Both the position numbers and the translations under genes were made by a program. 64,000 nt of DNA from Eutreptiella sp. 'Long Island Sound 2002' (taxonomy: Eukaryota > Euglenozoa > Euglenophyceae > Eutreptiales > Eutreptiaceae). Location of the stretch: NCBI GenBank assembly GCA_964036045.1, contig OZ038379.1, forward strand, positions 108,020,025-108,084,024. Direction: 5' to 3'. Shown here in pieces: positions 21,523 to 33,766 of the stretch (position 1 is the first letter of the stretch; each line of letters begins with the position of its first letter). Under the pieces are notes generated by a model that worked only from the letters and a program-made list of their open reading frames with translations, was not told the origin of the DNA and ran no database searches.

Positions 21523-22797
21523 TGACGGGGACCTCCGGCCCCCAGGAGTCCTCTGGCCCACTACCCGCCGCCACGCCCCGCTCGGTGCCCCAGCAACAGG
21601 AACCCTCCACGGGGTACGTACCTGGGGAACACCCTGGCACCATCACACGGCACCCCTCCCCGGCTGGCGCAACGCTGGACCAGGACCGGGTAGCCATGCC
21701 CCCCCAGGCCCCCCGGCCGCCGCAGCAAGGGGGCGCGGGTCCCTTCGACGACGCGGAACTGAGGGCGCTCTACGGCATCAACGCTTCCACGCCCTCAAGC
21801 GAGCTGGTGGCAACCCTCCGGAGACACCTCCGTGACGTCGACTCGAACAGGCTCTTCGCCGTGGTCCCCCTGCCACACGCCGAAACAACCAGAATCTTGT
21901 TGCGGCAGCTCCAGGCGCTCGTCACCCCCAGGACACAGGTCTCCAACAACCTTATTGAAGTGGATCTGGTGGTTCAACACCCACCAACCAGCCCAGGGGG
22001 GCGTGTGGGTCCCACACCTGGGCTGGGTACACACGCTCATTGCGCCGCCGACGGTCCCCAGGCCCGCGCCCAGCACCGGGGGCCGGGAGCGGGTCGCCCC
22101 GCCACCAAGGCCCGAAACCCTCCATATCCCGCCGTACGAAGGCCTGGCGGCATGGGAAAGCGGGACCGCCCGTAGCAGGGGGCACAACCTCACAAGCCTG
22201 GCAGCACGCTACCCGGAGACAACACACGGGGCGCCCCCACCGCGCGAACGCGACCCGGGCACCATCGCCATGATCGTGTCCGAGAATGGCCACTACTACC
22301 AAGTGCGGATCATCCGGCACCCGCAGAGGGGCCACTGGAGCCTCGAGGCTGTCGACTCCATGCTCCCGGCAACCACGGACCTGTCAGACAGCCCCAACCG
22401 CCTGCTCCTGGACCAACCCCTGGACTCCCTAACGGCCGTCCACTCGGGGACGGCAGGCACCTGGCAGCCAGGCCATGCCCTCTACTGCCTATGGCGGTGG
22501 GCGCGACGCCGCTGGCCACACACCAGGGCGTGGTCAGCGGCGTGGAGGTTCTACCTCGACGGCCGACAGCAGTTGGAGGCCATCCCGGAACGGACGGCAG
22601 AGACCCCCACTGCGACCAACCTGTGCCCTGTCTTCGCGATCGACCAGATCTGGGCCCTGGCGCTGGGCGAGCAACTGCAGCCTGCCATCCGCACTGAGAC
22701 AGAGGCCCAGGCGGCGCACGCGGCCCTGGTGCACGAAATCTTCAGTGCCCTCCGCAGCGCCCTTGTGCGACACGTCGGTAACCCTGCGGGGCGCTGA
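21523..22797 (+). pseudogene. ORF1-like region with possible C48-type cysteine peptidase domain
   Basis: One frame is protein-like up to about 21955, with the motif AELRALYG and then TLRRHLR. A second frame is then protein-like to the stop at 22795-22797, so a frameshift probably lies at about 21950. The second part has a Trp-rich segment (WIWWF, then GVWVPHLGWVH), HYYQVRII with a candidate catalytic His, AVDSM 21 residues later with a candidate Asp, then WQPG and ALYCLW with candidate Gln and Cys 44 residues after the Asp. The order His-Asp-Gln-Cys and these spacings resemble Ulp1/SENP-like (C48) peptidases, which some LINEs carry. This is a motif judgement only. The C-terminal helix (IDQIWALALGEQ) is duplicated downstream at 23399. 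It resembles the ORF1 remnant at 1-986. Confidence 0.42.
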
Positions 22798-24158
22798 GCC
22801 ACAGCCGGCCACAAGACCTGCAACGGCGACGCGCAGCCGCACACCCGCGGCACGAGACCCGCGCCGGCCATGCGCAAAGGGAGAGACAACACGGCGGACG
22901 CGGGATCAACTCCTCCCGCAGGAAGACCGGACGATGAACGTCACCTCACAGGCTGTGGAGTCAGCCAGGAACCACGACGACCCCGGGCCAGCCGACCTCG
23001 CCCAAAAAGACCCCCTCGTACAACCCAACAACGCGCGGCCGCGCAACACACTCCAGCAACGCCCGTCGACCGGGCACACCAGCGGGGAAGGCGTCAACCT
23101 ACCCGGCACGTGCAACGGGCGCCCAAGAGGGAGAGGCCTGCATTAGCAGCCCATGGTGTCAGACACGAATTGAGCCCCGACAACCTCCTCCCACATCCCC
23201 CGGATGAGGGCCGCACTTCCCGGGCCCCCGCGCCCCGCCTGCAACAGGAACAAGGGGGCAGCGCCACACCCTGACCTGGCATCCCACCTGACCCTCCTCT
23301 CCCGCGTAACGGATCCACGAGGGGCCGGGCAGAGGGGCGAGCTATACACGCGGGGCCCACGGCCGAGCTGATGACCGCGGGAGTGTTCGCAAACACCGCA
23401 ATCGACCAGATCCGGGCGCTGGCGCTGGGCGAACGACGGCAGCCCGCCATCCGCACTGCGACGAGGGCCCGGGCGGCATGCACGGCCGTTGTGCAAAAAA
23501 TCCTCGGTACCCTCCGCAGCGCCCTTGTGCGACGCGTGAGAAACCCCCAGGACCCTGAGCCGCATCCAGCCACAGGACCCGCAGCAGCGGCGCACAGCCA
23601 CACACACGCGAAACGAGTCCCGCGCCGGCCATGCGCAAGGGAGGAGACGACACGACCGCTGCGAGGATACCTCCTCCCACCAGGGGGCCAGCCGATGGAC
23701 GTCACACCAACGACTGCGCACTCGGCCATAAACCACGACAACCCCGGGCGAGCCAACCCCGCCAAAAAGGACCCCCTTGTACAACCCAACAACGCGCGGC
23801 TGCGCAACACCCCCTGGCAACGCCTGTCGGTCGGACACACGGACGGGAACGACATCAACTTGCCCGACACGTGCAACAGATACCCGAAGAATGGGAGCTA
23901 GCCTTAGCAACCCGTGGTATCGAGCACGAACAAAAGCCCAACGACTTCCTCCTACATCCCCCGGACGAGGACCACGCTTCCTGGACCCCGGCAACCCGCC
24001 TGCAACAGCGAAAGGGGCGGCACCACGCCCAGACCCGTCCTTGCACCTCACCCTCCTCTCCAGCGAGCCGGATTCACAAGGGACCAGGCAAAGGACCCGG
24101 CCACACATGTGAGGCCCACGGCCGCGCTGATGACCGCGAGAATGTTAACGAACAATCG
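22638..24158 (+). repeat. Tandem duplication, two units of about 761 bp
   Basis: GCRATCGACCAGATC anchors at 22637 and 23398 begin two head-to-tail copies that match through CCGGCCATGCGCAA and ACAACCCAACAACGCGCGG to the GCTGATGACCGCG segments at 23367 and 24126. Each unit holds the last 50 codons of the ORF1-like region plus downstream non-coding DNA, so the duplication starts inside coding sequence. Confidence 0.85.
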
Positions 24159-24530
24159 TCCAGAGTAATACCATCCAAGGCGAGCGTTCAGGGGTACGTG
24201 CACCGCGGGGACCGGCGCGCACCTCCTCTGGGAAAGTTACACGCCTTGGACGCCAGGGGGGGTTACGGCACATATAACCTACGCGAATTGTACGAGCGAC
24301 GCGCTCCCCGCAGAAAGTTAACAAAGTCATTAAGCGGGAGGGGGGCTGCAACGCTGCCCGATTTTCCTGTCCTCCGATCCCCAACTCGGGGCACGCGGGG
24401 GGCCACAAGCTCGCCACACGGGGCCACGCCGACCCCCTACCAGCAGGCACGAATATGTTACGCCGAGCCCAAACCTCCACGTCGGACGGAACGTCCCGGC
24501 ATCACAGCACAAGCCGAACCGCCCTAACCA
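24159..24530 (+). other. ORF segment with a LRELYERRAP motif
   Basis: Within a plus-strand ORF (23631-24527) the stretch YNLRELYERRAPRRKLTKSL at about 24277-24336 resembles the AELRALYG...LRRHLR and AELQGVYG...LKQFVR motifs of the two ORF1-like regions. It may be a third ORF1 fragment. The rest of the ORF is low-complexity Pro/Arg-rich and not supported. Confidence 0.3.
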
Positions 24531-24945
24531 TCCTACCCACCGAACTCAGCACCGCTCCACAGGCAGGCCGCCCACATGACCCGCAAGACACAGCACGATA
24601 TGGCGCACGGCAGGCAGGCAGACACGAGCACGAGCACCGCACCACCGAGCTGGAACGGCACCCTGAGGCTCCCATGGGGAGCACAGGGGCGCGCCAAGGG
24701 GGACCGACGGGGCCTTGCCACCAGCGGGGGGGTGTCCATATGAATGGCACAAGCGAAACTGGAAGGATGGCTACAGAACACCGCGAAGTACCGGATGATG
24801 GGTTGTGCATGCAACACTGCCAGGGAGGTGCAGGGACAAGGGCACCAAAGGTGGAAAGAACTTTTTCCAGCGGTCCGACCACTTGTCATTCCTTTCCTCC
24901 CCCGCGTTGAGCAGACAGCGCAGGATGAAAACGTACCGTGCCAGC
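24531..24945. other. No gene seen
   Basis: GC-rich, with short overlapping ORFs on both strands but no domain or repeat that I can support. Confidence 0.4.
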
Positions 24946-26085
24946 CCGACGCAACTGGCACCAACCAACACCACCATAAACAGAACACCTGCAAGCAACA
25001 AATCCAACTGCGCAAACACCCGCTGCAACGACAAGAAACCAACGCCGAACGAACCGACCAGGAGGCGACTAACACGACCGCACACCAAAAAAACCGCTAC
25101 AGCGGACATAACGTGACCATCAACAGACTGCACGCACGCCAGCCAACACCAAACTGGCCGGACGTGCATGGGCCGGTACGAGAACGACGTCCAACGGGCT
25201 GCCGACACCATGGCGAGCCACGCCCGACGACCGCCATGACCACGAACACAGCGGAACACTGCAACTCCACCACCGCAGACGGGGCCAACCAAAGTTCACA
25301 AACTGCCCTACACTACACTTGGACAAACCAAGAAACAACTAAGCAGCGCTGGCACGAACATGCCGGCTACATGGGCACGATTTGACGATAAGACCACCAG
25401 CACCAGCGCGACAGAACCCACACGAACCAAGCCAACCATGAGGCGGCCAAGACAACCGCGCACCAACCACACCGCAGCTGCAGCCGCCAAATGACCGTAA
25501 ACAGACCACAAGCAAGCCGGCCAACACCAAACCAGCCAGGTGTGCACGGGTCGAAACGGGAACGGCATCCAACGGGAAGGCGGCACCGTGTTGCGCCACG
25601 CCCGCCGGTGACCATCCCAACGGACACGGCAGAACACCGCAACTGTACCATTACGGACACGGCCAACCAGCGCTGATAAACCGCACTACGCTGCCCTTGG
25701 ACCAACCAAGACGCAACTTGCCAGCGCCGACACGGACGTGTCGGCTGCACAAACAACATTCAGCAATACGACCACCGGCAGCGGCGCAACGAGACCCACG
25801 CAGACCGAGCCGACCATGAGGCGGCCGAGACTACCACGCACCGACCACACCGCAGCTGCAGCCGCCACTTGACCGTAAACAGACTACACGCAAGCCGGCC
25901 AACACAAAACCAGCCAAGCATGCACGGGTCGAAACAGGAACCGCGTCTATCGGGTTGGCAGCGCCGTGATGCGCGACGCCCGCCAGCGACCATGTCCGCG
26001 AACAAAACCGTGACTCTACCATCACGCAACCGACCAACCAGCATGGAACAACTACACTGGACCGTTAAACGACTGACCAACCGAC
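24946..26085 (+). repeat. Threefold tandem repeat, unit about 375 bp
   Basis: The block TGACCGTAAACAGACYAC, or a variant, recurs at about 25114, 25490 and 25868, each followed by GCCRGCCAACACMAAACC and a conserved C-rich stretch. Units are about 75-85% alike by eye. Short Thr/Asn-rich ORFs on plus and Val/Cys-rich ORFs on minus repeat with the unit and are not credible genes. Confidence 0.8.
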
Positions 26086-26559
26086 CGCGACTACCTACCT
26101 CGAACCCCCGGCCCCCCGGGTGAGCGCATGCTCGACCGACTCAGGAGGCGTGAGTGTGCGCCACGGCATGCGAGTCCCGTAGCACGTGCTTCTTCAAGTC
26201 GCCTGACGCCTACTGAAAACCAACCCAGGTGGGGGTGCCTGCGGGACACGGCCCTTGGCCTGGCTGCCAGCCCCTCGGCCCCGGAATCCAGAGGGTGATG
26301 AGGATGTGCGATGGGACCCTCCCCCACGTATCATCCACCCAAAAGAAGGGGAATGTGAGATTTTGGTCGAACATGGGTTAGATCTCTGGGCATAACCCGC
26401 TGTAGGGTACTGCTCGGGGCGACCGCGCCCTTCCCCCGTGTGGAAGAGGCGCTTTGTGGGGGCACGTGCAGTAGGGCGGTTGGTGGGTGAGCGAAAGCCC
26501 CTTGGTAATACCGCCTGCGGGGCAACCCCAGTCCTGAGTTGACCTACCTACCTGCCTCC
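26086..26559. other. Spacer between GC-rich block and repeat copy A
   Basis: Composition falls here. Short ORFs only. A CCTACCTACCTGCC run lies just before the start of copy A, and a TTACTTACTTA run lies at the equivalent place before copy B. Confidence 0.4.
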
Positions 26560-27695
26560 AATCGAGGGGTTGCCAGTACATCAGCCGAGGACAGCCCACG
26601 CCCAACTCCGGGTGTGCCCCATGTGACCAGCAACAACGACACGCCTTCTAGCTCATGTCTGCCCCGGGGGCGTGGCTCTGGCCCCTCCGCTATAGACAGC
26701 TATGGTGGGCGCAGCATGCAATTCCACTTGACTCCCAGTCACCATGATGTGGCTTGGCCGTCGTACAGAATTCCTCACGACCTGCTCGCCCACCAGCCTG
26801 GCCAACAGGCCTGGCACCACCAGCGCACACGGCGGCTTGCGTTGACGACCGCGGGGCCTGTTTTGTCGCCCCATTCCATGCAAAGCATCCAAGGGATTTG
26901 CTAGATCTGCACCAGATCCGAAAACCGTGGTACATAGGCAATCTGCGAATCCAGGATCACCTGAAGCAACCGATACGCAAGGCAAACTCCTTTCGGGCAT
27001 TCCATAGCATTTCCCGTCACATCAGATGGTGGAACTAGGGCCACATCGGACGCGTTGAGGTGATCTCACAAGACCTCCCCTTTGTGAAGCACCCCACTAG
27101 CGTGTCTATCAGCCGCTACAAATCGTTCGACCGCTCCCAACGTCAGGTCAAGCACTGGCCTATGTTCAACCACCGCAATCACCTCTAGCCTATTGCGCCT
27201 GAAGGGCTATGCACTTTCCAACCTTAAAGTAGGTTGGTCCCTATACGGAACTCCTCAGGACCTGCCTGCCCTCCAGCCCGTCCACCAAGCCGGCACCACC
27301 ACTGCCCACGGCACCTTCCAGCTCCTTTGCGCTTGAAAGGAAGAACCTGACGAAGAGTCAAAATTACATCCCAGCTCCTCTTGGATTTCTCCACATCAAA
27401 AACAGCCATAGAACCCATAGGCGGAACATCTAACAAAAAAGACACACACAAACACAATGGTCGCCATTACATGACTTCAAAACAGTTCATCTGCCGCTGC
27501 GAACATTGCCGTCCGAAGAAACTTAGAGATAGACACCATGCTAAAAGGATGGCCCTCATCAAGACAAACAGGCCTTGATAGATCCGAAGCAGCATCCACG
27601 GACGGATCTGCTGAACCCGTGAGCATACTCCGAAATTGTGACGAAGCGCTTCCATCGCCCCCACCAAACATAATACGCCACATTCGGGGGCGGGT

Positions 27696-28007
27696 CTACT
27701 TCCTGTGTGCTTTCTTTGAAGGCCGTGGGTCGCTCATTGGGAGTCGTCGCTTGGATGCACTCTTTGGTGCAGCAAATGTCTCATTTCCAAATTCATCAGG
27801 GGGGCACATTTGTGTGAATTCAAGTGCACCGCAAACATCATGCGCATCCACTCTCCTAGTGATGTCATCGAGGGCAACGCTATCATAATCAGGAGCTCGG
27901 TAGTCACGCTTGTAATGTGGAATGGTTGTTGCTCTTACTCGATAATATGTGGTTCTTTCTGCATTGATGCTTGCCAGAACTTCATTGCTGCTTGCAATGC
28001 AAGCCAA
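27696..28007 (-). pseudogene. Conserved unknown ORF segment (copy A)
   Basis: Encodes about 100 residues with APDYDSVALDDITRRV and AHDVCGALEF, closely matched by the segment at 34792-35049 of copy B (APDYDSIALDDITRRV). Conservation at protein level in two diverged copies suggests a once-functional coding region. No family recognised. Both copies are closed by stops and lack an obvious start. Confidence 0.45.
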
Positions 28008-28188
28008 TACAGTTGCTTCAACATTTGTTCAATGAGATGCTTCATGTGGACAAGGGCAATCGGCCTTGATCACCCTGGGACCCGCAAATCCAAGGGTGAT
28101 GACAACGAGGCTGTAGATTCGGCCTTGAGATCCCAAAGATCTTGGTTCTATAACATAGGGGGTGGGACTTGCACTTCACTAACCATGA

Positions 28189-28428
28189 CTAGCTCATAAG
28201 ACGTTTCTGCCTTTGGCCATACACTGCTGCCCAAATCGTCCCACCACAAATCAGCCTGAGTGGGAGGGCCAGTGCCTCGGATCCGTCTTTAGTGGGGGAA
28301 GTCTTGTCCACTTTGTGTCCTTTCCGTTGCAAATACTGCATGAACTCGGGGGCATATTGTTCACTACGCTGAAAGGCTCCCACTTTTGCACCATGCAATT
28401 GTTGGTCCCTGAAGCAACAGATGCACAA
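28189..28428 (-). pseudogene. Unknown ORF segment (copy A)
   Basis: Part of the minus-strand gene-like series. It is matched in copy B near 35315-35602, where the ORF contains NCPKLGQLNCASVASGTNNC. Cys-rich but with no clear zinc-finger spacing. Function unknown. Confidence 0.3.
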
Positions 28429-29173
28429 TTCAGTTGGCCCAGTTTAGGACAATTCTTTGACAGGTCTGTGGTGCGACTCAACAGCGTTGCTAGTTTTGGT
28501 GTGTTTCCACTAAGTTAATGACATCTTGCTGTAGGCAAAGGTGAGGATAATGAGCGTTTTTGCTGGATTGCACTAATGCACCTGTGTGCCCAACGTTCGA
28601 TAGTGGGAATGCAGGGTAGCAAAAGTGGTTTGCACCACGTCCTGGGTTCTTAATCAGGAATGCCATCCGCTAACTTGGGAAGTTGTTCGACCGCCATCTC
28701 ACCATATTTGCATTGAATACGGTGGCCACTCTTACGATACAGCGCGCGCAATGCACCTTGCGAACCCGTACAAACTTGTTTAGCCATTACTCCACGCTAC
28801 AAAAAACAAAGTCCTCTGGGTAGTTGGTCAATATAACTTGTTTCGGCCACAAGCACTGACGATTGACAAAACTTATGGAGTTGAGCGGGAGACATCACTA
28901 TGGGATCCCCGGCAATTGACATGTGGGTATACGGATTTGTCCCTTTTATTGTCGAGCGTCTGGCAGCATTTGCATCAATGTACAATGCATCCTTGACACT
29001 ATCCTAGAACCCAATAGACTTGTGTTGATGTGCCACATGTGCCAGATGGGCTATGTGGGTCCCATTAGCATAGGTTTTGTTTTTGTCAAGAGGGATGAAA
29101 GACAAACAAATACCTGCTTCAACATCCACAATCTGGTGGCCATTTGTTATCGCATTTACAATGGCAGCATCTT

Positions 29174-30174
29174 GACACTTCTCGAAAAAACTTGAAAAAA
29201 TAGTGATTTTTCACTATAATACATGAAATTCACATGACTCCCCCCAACGCGTGGTGCCGGGGCACCGACAGGTTTTGAAACCAAATCAACGTATGTATGA
29301 AAAACCCAACTGTTGGGCTTTTATTTGTTGTGGTCAACTTCAAGAGCTGAGCTACCTACGGCCTTATAAAAATTCATAAACATGGCCTACTTGGCCAAAA
29401 GTGACCACCGCAGAACGGCGCAACGATGGTGCCGTAACATCCGCTTGTGCTTAAAAGCAATAAATCAATCAGGAAAAAAAATTTAATTGCTTTAAATCGT
29501 AATCTGAAAAACTCCAGAAGTTGTCAGCGACAGCGACTTTCTGGCCGCGTCACAGGCGCAAAGATACAGATTTCAGTGGTATTTTACATTGTTTTCCACT
29601 GCAATTAGTGTAGAAAAAAAAACAGAAAGAATGCAGAAAAGGTCCTGATCAACATAGGAAAAAACTGCCCATTATAGGTCGCTGAAAACATTACAAGGTC
29701 GCCCCCTAGCCTCCAGCTGCGGATGGACGACAACCAAATGCATTCGGGAGCCGAGTGGGTACTCCCGCCCCTGAGGGGTGGGGAGTGGTGGAATGTGGCT
29801 GAGAGCAAAGCTGCGCTGTCGGCGACAGATATCCACAGACAACCCGCCCGCAGGCACCCACAAGGCCGAGCTAGGGGGGGAAGGCCGAGGGATCCTTCGA
29901 CGAGTGACCAGAACGAGCTGAGACCGTGAGGGCAACGACTGGAGGAAACCTACCGCCGGTCATGCCCCAAGGGAACCTGGTTGAAGTTCTCAGCCGTGAG
30001 GCGAGACAGGGGTTGCCAGGGGAACTGATGGTGGAGAGGCCTCCTTCCCGCCAGCGGTTGCAAGCGTGTAAAACATACAGGGGTATGTCAGATGAGGCTG
30101 CGGATGCGGCCGCCCGTACTTACTTACTTAGTTGATTGGAAAAGATGAGAAACAGACAAAGGACAGCAGAATGC
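29174..30174. other. Spacer between copies A and B
   Basis: The first half is AT-rich and without ORFs. The second half (29700-30130) is GC-rich with two short plus ORFs (29723-29929 and 29926-30135) of unknown nature. No RNA gene or repeat that I can name. Confidence 0.45.
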
Positions 30175-31326
30175 AATCGAGGGGTTGCCAATACATCAGC
30201 CGAGGACAACCCATGCCCAACTTCGGGGGTGCCCCACGTGGCCACAGAACAGCCAACAACAACGACACGCCTCCTAGCTCATGTCTGCCCCGGGAGCGTG
30301 GCTCGGGCCCCTCCGCTACAGACAGCTATAGTGGGCGCAGCATGCACTTGCACTTGACTCCCAGTGGCCATGATGTGGCTTGGCCGCCGTACAGAAGTCC
30401 TCATGACCTGCTCGCCCACCGGCCTTTCCAACAGGCCTGGCACCACCAGCGCCCACAGCGGCTTGCATTGAGGAACGCCGGGCCTGTTTTGCCGCCTTAT
30501 TCCGTGTTTAAGTATCCAAGGGATTTGCTAGATCTGCACCAGATCGGAAAAGCGTGGCACATAGGCAATCTGCGAATCCAGGATCCCCTGAAGCAACCGA
30601 TACGCAAGGCAAACTTCTTTCGGGCATTCCATAGCATTTCCCGTCACATCAGATGGTGGAACTAGGGCCACATCAGACGCGTTGAGGTGATCTCACAAGA
30701 CCTCCCCTTTGTGAAGCACCCCACTAGCGTGTCTATCAGCCGCTACAAATCGTTCGACCGCTCCCAACGTCAGGTCAAGCACTGGCCTATGTTCAACCAC
30801 CGCCATCACCTCTAGCCTATTGTTCCTGGAGGGCTACGCACTTTCCAACCTTAAAGTGGGTTGGTCCCTATACGGAACTCCTCAGGACCTGCTTGCCCGC
30901 CAGCCCGTTCACCAAGCCGGCACCACCACTGCCCGGGGCACCTCCCAGCTTTTTTGCCCTTGAAGGGAAGAACCTGACGAAGAGTGGAAATCACATCTCA
31001 GCTCCGCATGGACGTTCTCCACATCGAAGGCAGCCATAGAACCCATAGACCCACATCTAACGACAAACAGACACACACACACAATGGTTGCCATTACATG
31101 ACTTTACAACGTTTCATCTGCCACTGCGAACATTGCCGTTCCAAGAATCTTAGAGATAGACACCATGCTAAAAGGATTGCCCTCATCAAGACGAACAGAC
31201 CTTGATAGATCCAAAGCAGCCACCTGGACAGATCTGCAGCACCCGTGAGCATACTCCAAAATTGTGGCCAAGCGCTTCCATCGCCCCCAACAAACATAAT
31301 TCGCCACATTGGGGGGCGGGTCTACT

Positions 31327-31339
31327 TCCTGTGTGCTTT
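31327..31339 (+). repeat. Left target-site duplication of LINE-B
   Basis: TCCTGTGTGCTTT, repeated exactly at 34779-34791. Copy A has the single, uninterrupted site at about 27703 (TTCCTGTGTGCTTTC). Confidence 0.93.
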
Positions 31340-32021
31340 TTTTTTTTGATGCATGGGGGTTTCCCCCCGGCGAGCATTACTCAACGCGGCCTAACCATGG
31401 GCAAGAGAGTTCATGGCGAGCCGAAGTCCAAAGCAAGAGAAAGTAATTTGCACCAATAGTATAAGTACCTGTTCTTGCTGAGACCTGGGCACAGACCAGG
31501 TTCATCTGGGTGCGGTGCACTGCCCTGAATGGCACCAGTGGCGAGAAAATAGCCTAAGCTCTGCTGCGGAGGACCAGGATAATGTGCTGAAAAAAGGAAA
31601 AAGTTAAGAATAAGTGCAAGGAACCCTAAGCGCTGACCCCGTGGGGGGCGCCGCAGCTTACTCGCCACTGGCAGCCCGGCCAAAAAGGCGTCTGGAAAAG
31701 AGAATCATGCAAAAAGAGAAGCAAAAGGAGGACAGAGACTGGCTGCATGGGGCGCGGGTACCAAGGGCAGGGCCAGAGGCCGAGCTCTGGACTCGTTCAC
31801 GCACTGCTCCAGGGCGTGGGTGCGCCGAGGTGCGTTTGTGGGTCCTATGCGAGGCACAGGACGGGGGGCATGGTTGCCGAAAACTGCAGTGGGGGGGGGG
31901 GCTGCAGTTGACAGAGAAGAGGTGGATGACGGAGAGCGGGTAAAAAAAGTAAAGAAAAAAAAACTGGGGGAGGAGGACACCTTTCCCGGAAATTCAGTGT
32001 GGGGCGGAGACCCCCCGGTCG

Positions 32022-32807
32022 CTAGTGGGGCTTAGTCTCCTTTCCCACTGAAGTGTTGGGGAACTGTGACCCGTGGAGTGAAGGTGAAGTGAGGTGGAGA
32101 GTGTCTTTCTTAGTGACTGTGCGGCAGGTAGCACCAGAGCGCTTTTTGTTTGGATGTTTGTTGATGGGGTCGGGTGATTTCATTTTTGCGAAAGAGAGTT
32201 GAGTGGGGTGGTGGGCTGATGTGCTGTAGATGGAGACCGAGTTTTTGCAGGGGTTGTCAGTGGTGTCTGGCTGCAGAGTGTGCGAGTCTGGTATGGGGTT
32301 AATTCTGAGCCACTGTTGGACATCTTGCAGTGTTGTTTTGAGGCGTTGGCGTCGTTTTTTCATGGCAGAGTAGAGGTGATTTCTGTGTTGAGTGTACGTG
32401 CGTGCAGGTGGGGGTGAACGGAGAAGGTTACTGAGAGAGTTAGGAATCAGTGTACGGATGAAGTTGCGGCGGTCACCCAGTGTTGCGGTGGTCCACCAAT
32501 CAGAAATGAGGTCGTTGAAAGGGGAAGGCCAGGCGTTGATGATGGCTTGGCGTAGGTGTGCAGTGGCTGGGCATTCAGCTACCACTGTTATTGGGTCCAG
32601 AATGTGTTTCTGGAGACATTTGGGGCAGGGGCATTTATCAAGAATGTAGTGTGGTTGGTAACCAGTGCAACTGTACAGACCATTAACCCATTTGAAGGGG
32701 AAACGGGAAAACCAGGAGGTATGAGAGTAAAAGTCTCTGCTCATGGAGATGTGTATGTTATTGTGAGAGTGTGCAGGGAGTAAGTGTTTGACAGATTTAA
32801 GGGACAC
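32022..32807 (-). pseudogene. LINE-B ORF2 C-terminus with Cys-rich finger
   Basis: 261 codons. Contains CPCPKC and, 16 residues later, a Cys in AECPA, resembling the zinc-binding element that follows RNase H or RT in many LINEs; the C-terminal half is basic. It follows the RNase H segment on the minus strand and belongs to the same decayed ORF2. Confidence 0.7.
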
Positions 32808-32996
32808 CTTACCTGGGAGTGGTGTGCACTGGTGATAAATGAGGTAAGTGGAATTTGGTTGGTGTGATCCTGGGGGGTAGTTGATGTTATTGGAGGCCCA
32901 TTTAGAGATGGCGTCAGAGTAGTCATTGCCTGGAAAGTAGGCGTGACCTTTAGTCCAAGTAAAGATGATATGAAGAGGTGACGAGTGGAGAAAAGT

Positions 32997-33450
32997 CTAG
33001 ATGTGGGAGTACCAGAGGCAGAAAGGGTTGCTACTGAAAGTGAAGGGGTTAAATCTTGTCTGCTGGATGAGTTGTAGAGTGCTGCAGACACTCAAATTGT
33101 CTATGGCGAAAATTATTGGGTTGGGGGAATGTGGGGAGAGAGCGCAGGAGTGTGGTGAGGATGATGGCAAATATCTCTGCCGGGTATGAGCCTTTGATGG
33201 GGGATGTGTTGCAGATGGTAATGGGAGGTGCGGTATTGAATGTGGCCGCAGAACCTGAAGGTCTGTCATTTTTCTGGTCGTCAGAACCGTCCGTGTAGCA
33301 TACAGTGGCTGTAGGATAGGTGAGAAGAGCCTGTCTGAGGTCGTGGAAACCACAGAAGTGGAGGTGGTCCAGTTTTGGTGGGGGTATGTTGTGCACCAGG
33401 GTGAATTGGAGAAATGGAGGGCTAAAATGAGAACTGCTGTGAGCATAGGG
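32997..33450 (-). pseudogene. LINE-B RNase H domain, frameshifted
   Basis: One frame (33049-33396) supplies YTDGS and PAEIFAI, the first two catalytic acidic residues. The third, in IIFAIDNLSV, is in the overlapping frame (32997-33446). The split shows a frameshift at about 33110. RNase H would degrade the RNA template after first-strand synthesis. Confidence 0.8.
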
Positions 33451-33766
33451 AAAAGAGGGTAGTGTCCGGAGAATTTCGGAGATTGGTAGGGATAGCTATG
33501 GCTTTGGGATTGTTAGTGGTGTTGGTGGGGAGGCGGAATCTGTTGTTGTTAGTGATCTGGACAGTTATGTCGGGGAAAGTCGCTGTGGTTTTGTTTGAGT
33601 CCGGGTGATCCAGAGTGCCTAAGTGCCAGATTGTGGTCCTTTTGAGATGCTGAGTGTTCTGAGTGGTAGAGTAGGTGGGTGGATCAGTGGCGGACTGGTA
33701 GTAGGTGAAGGCTCTTTCTGTTGGGGTGTGAGCAGGGAGTTGGTTAAGCAGGCAGGGGTTGATGTT

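Larger units (their letters stand above)
26560..29173 (-). repeat. Gene-like repeat, copy A
   Basis: Direct copy of 30175-36512 (about 90% alike where aligned), beginning AATCGAGGGGTTGCC in both. Relative to copy B it lacks the LINE-B insertion and about 290 bp near 28828. Coding-like segments lie on the minus strand, interrupted by stops. An internal pair of related segments lies about 480 bp apart (26764 and 27244, both with a CGGAACTCCTCA-like core). I do not recognise the encoded protein; it may be a decayed transposon or dispersed gene. Confidence 0.8.
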
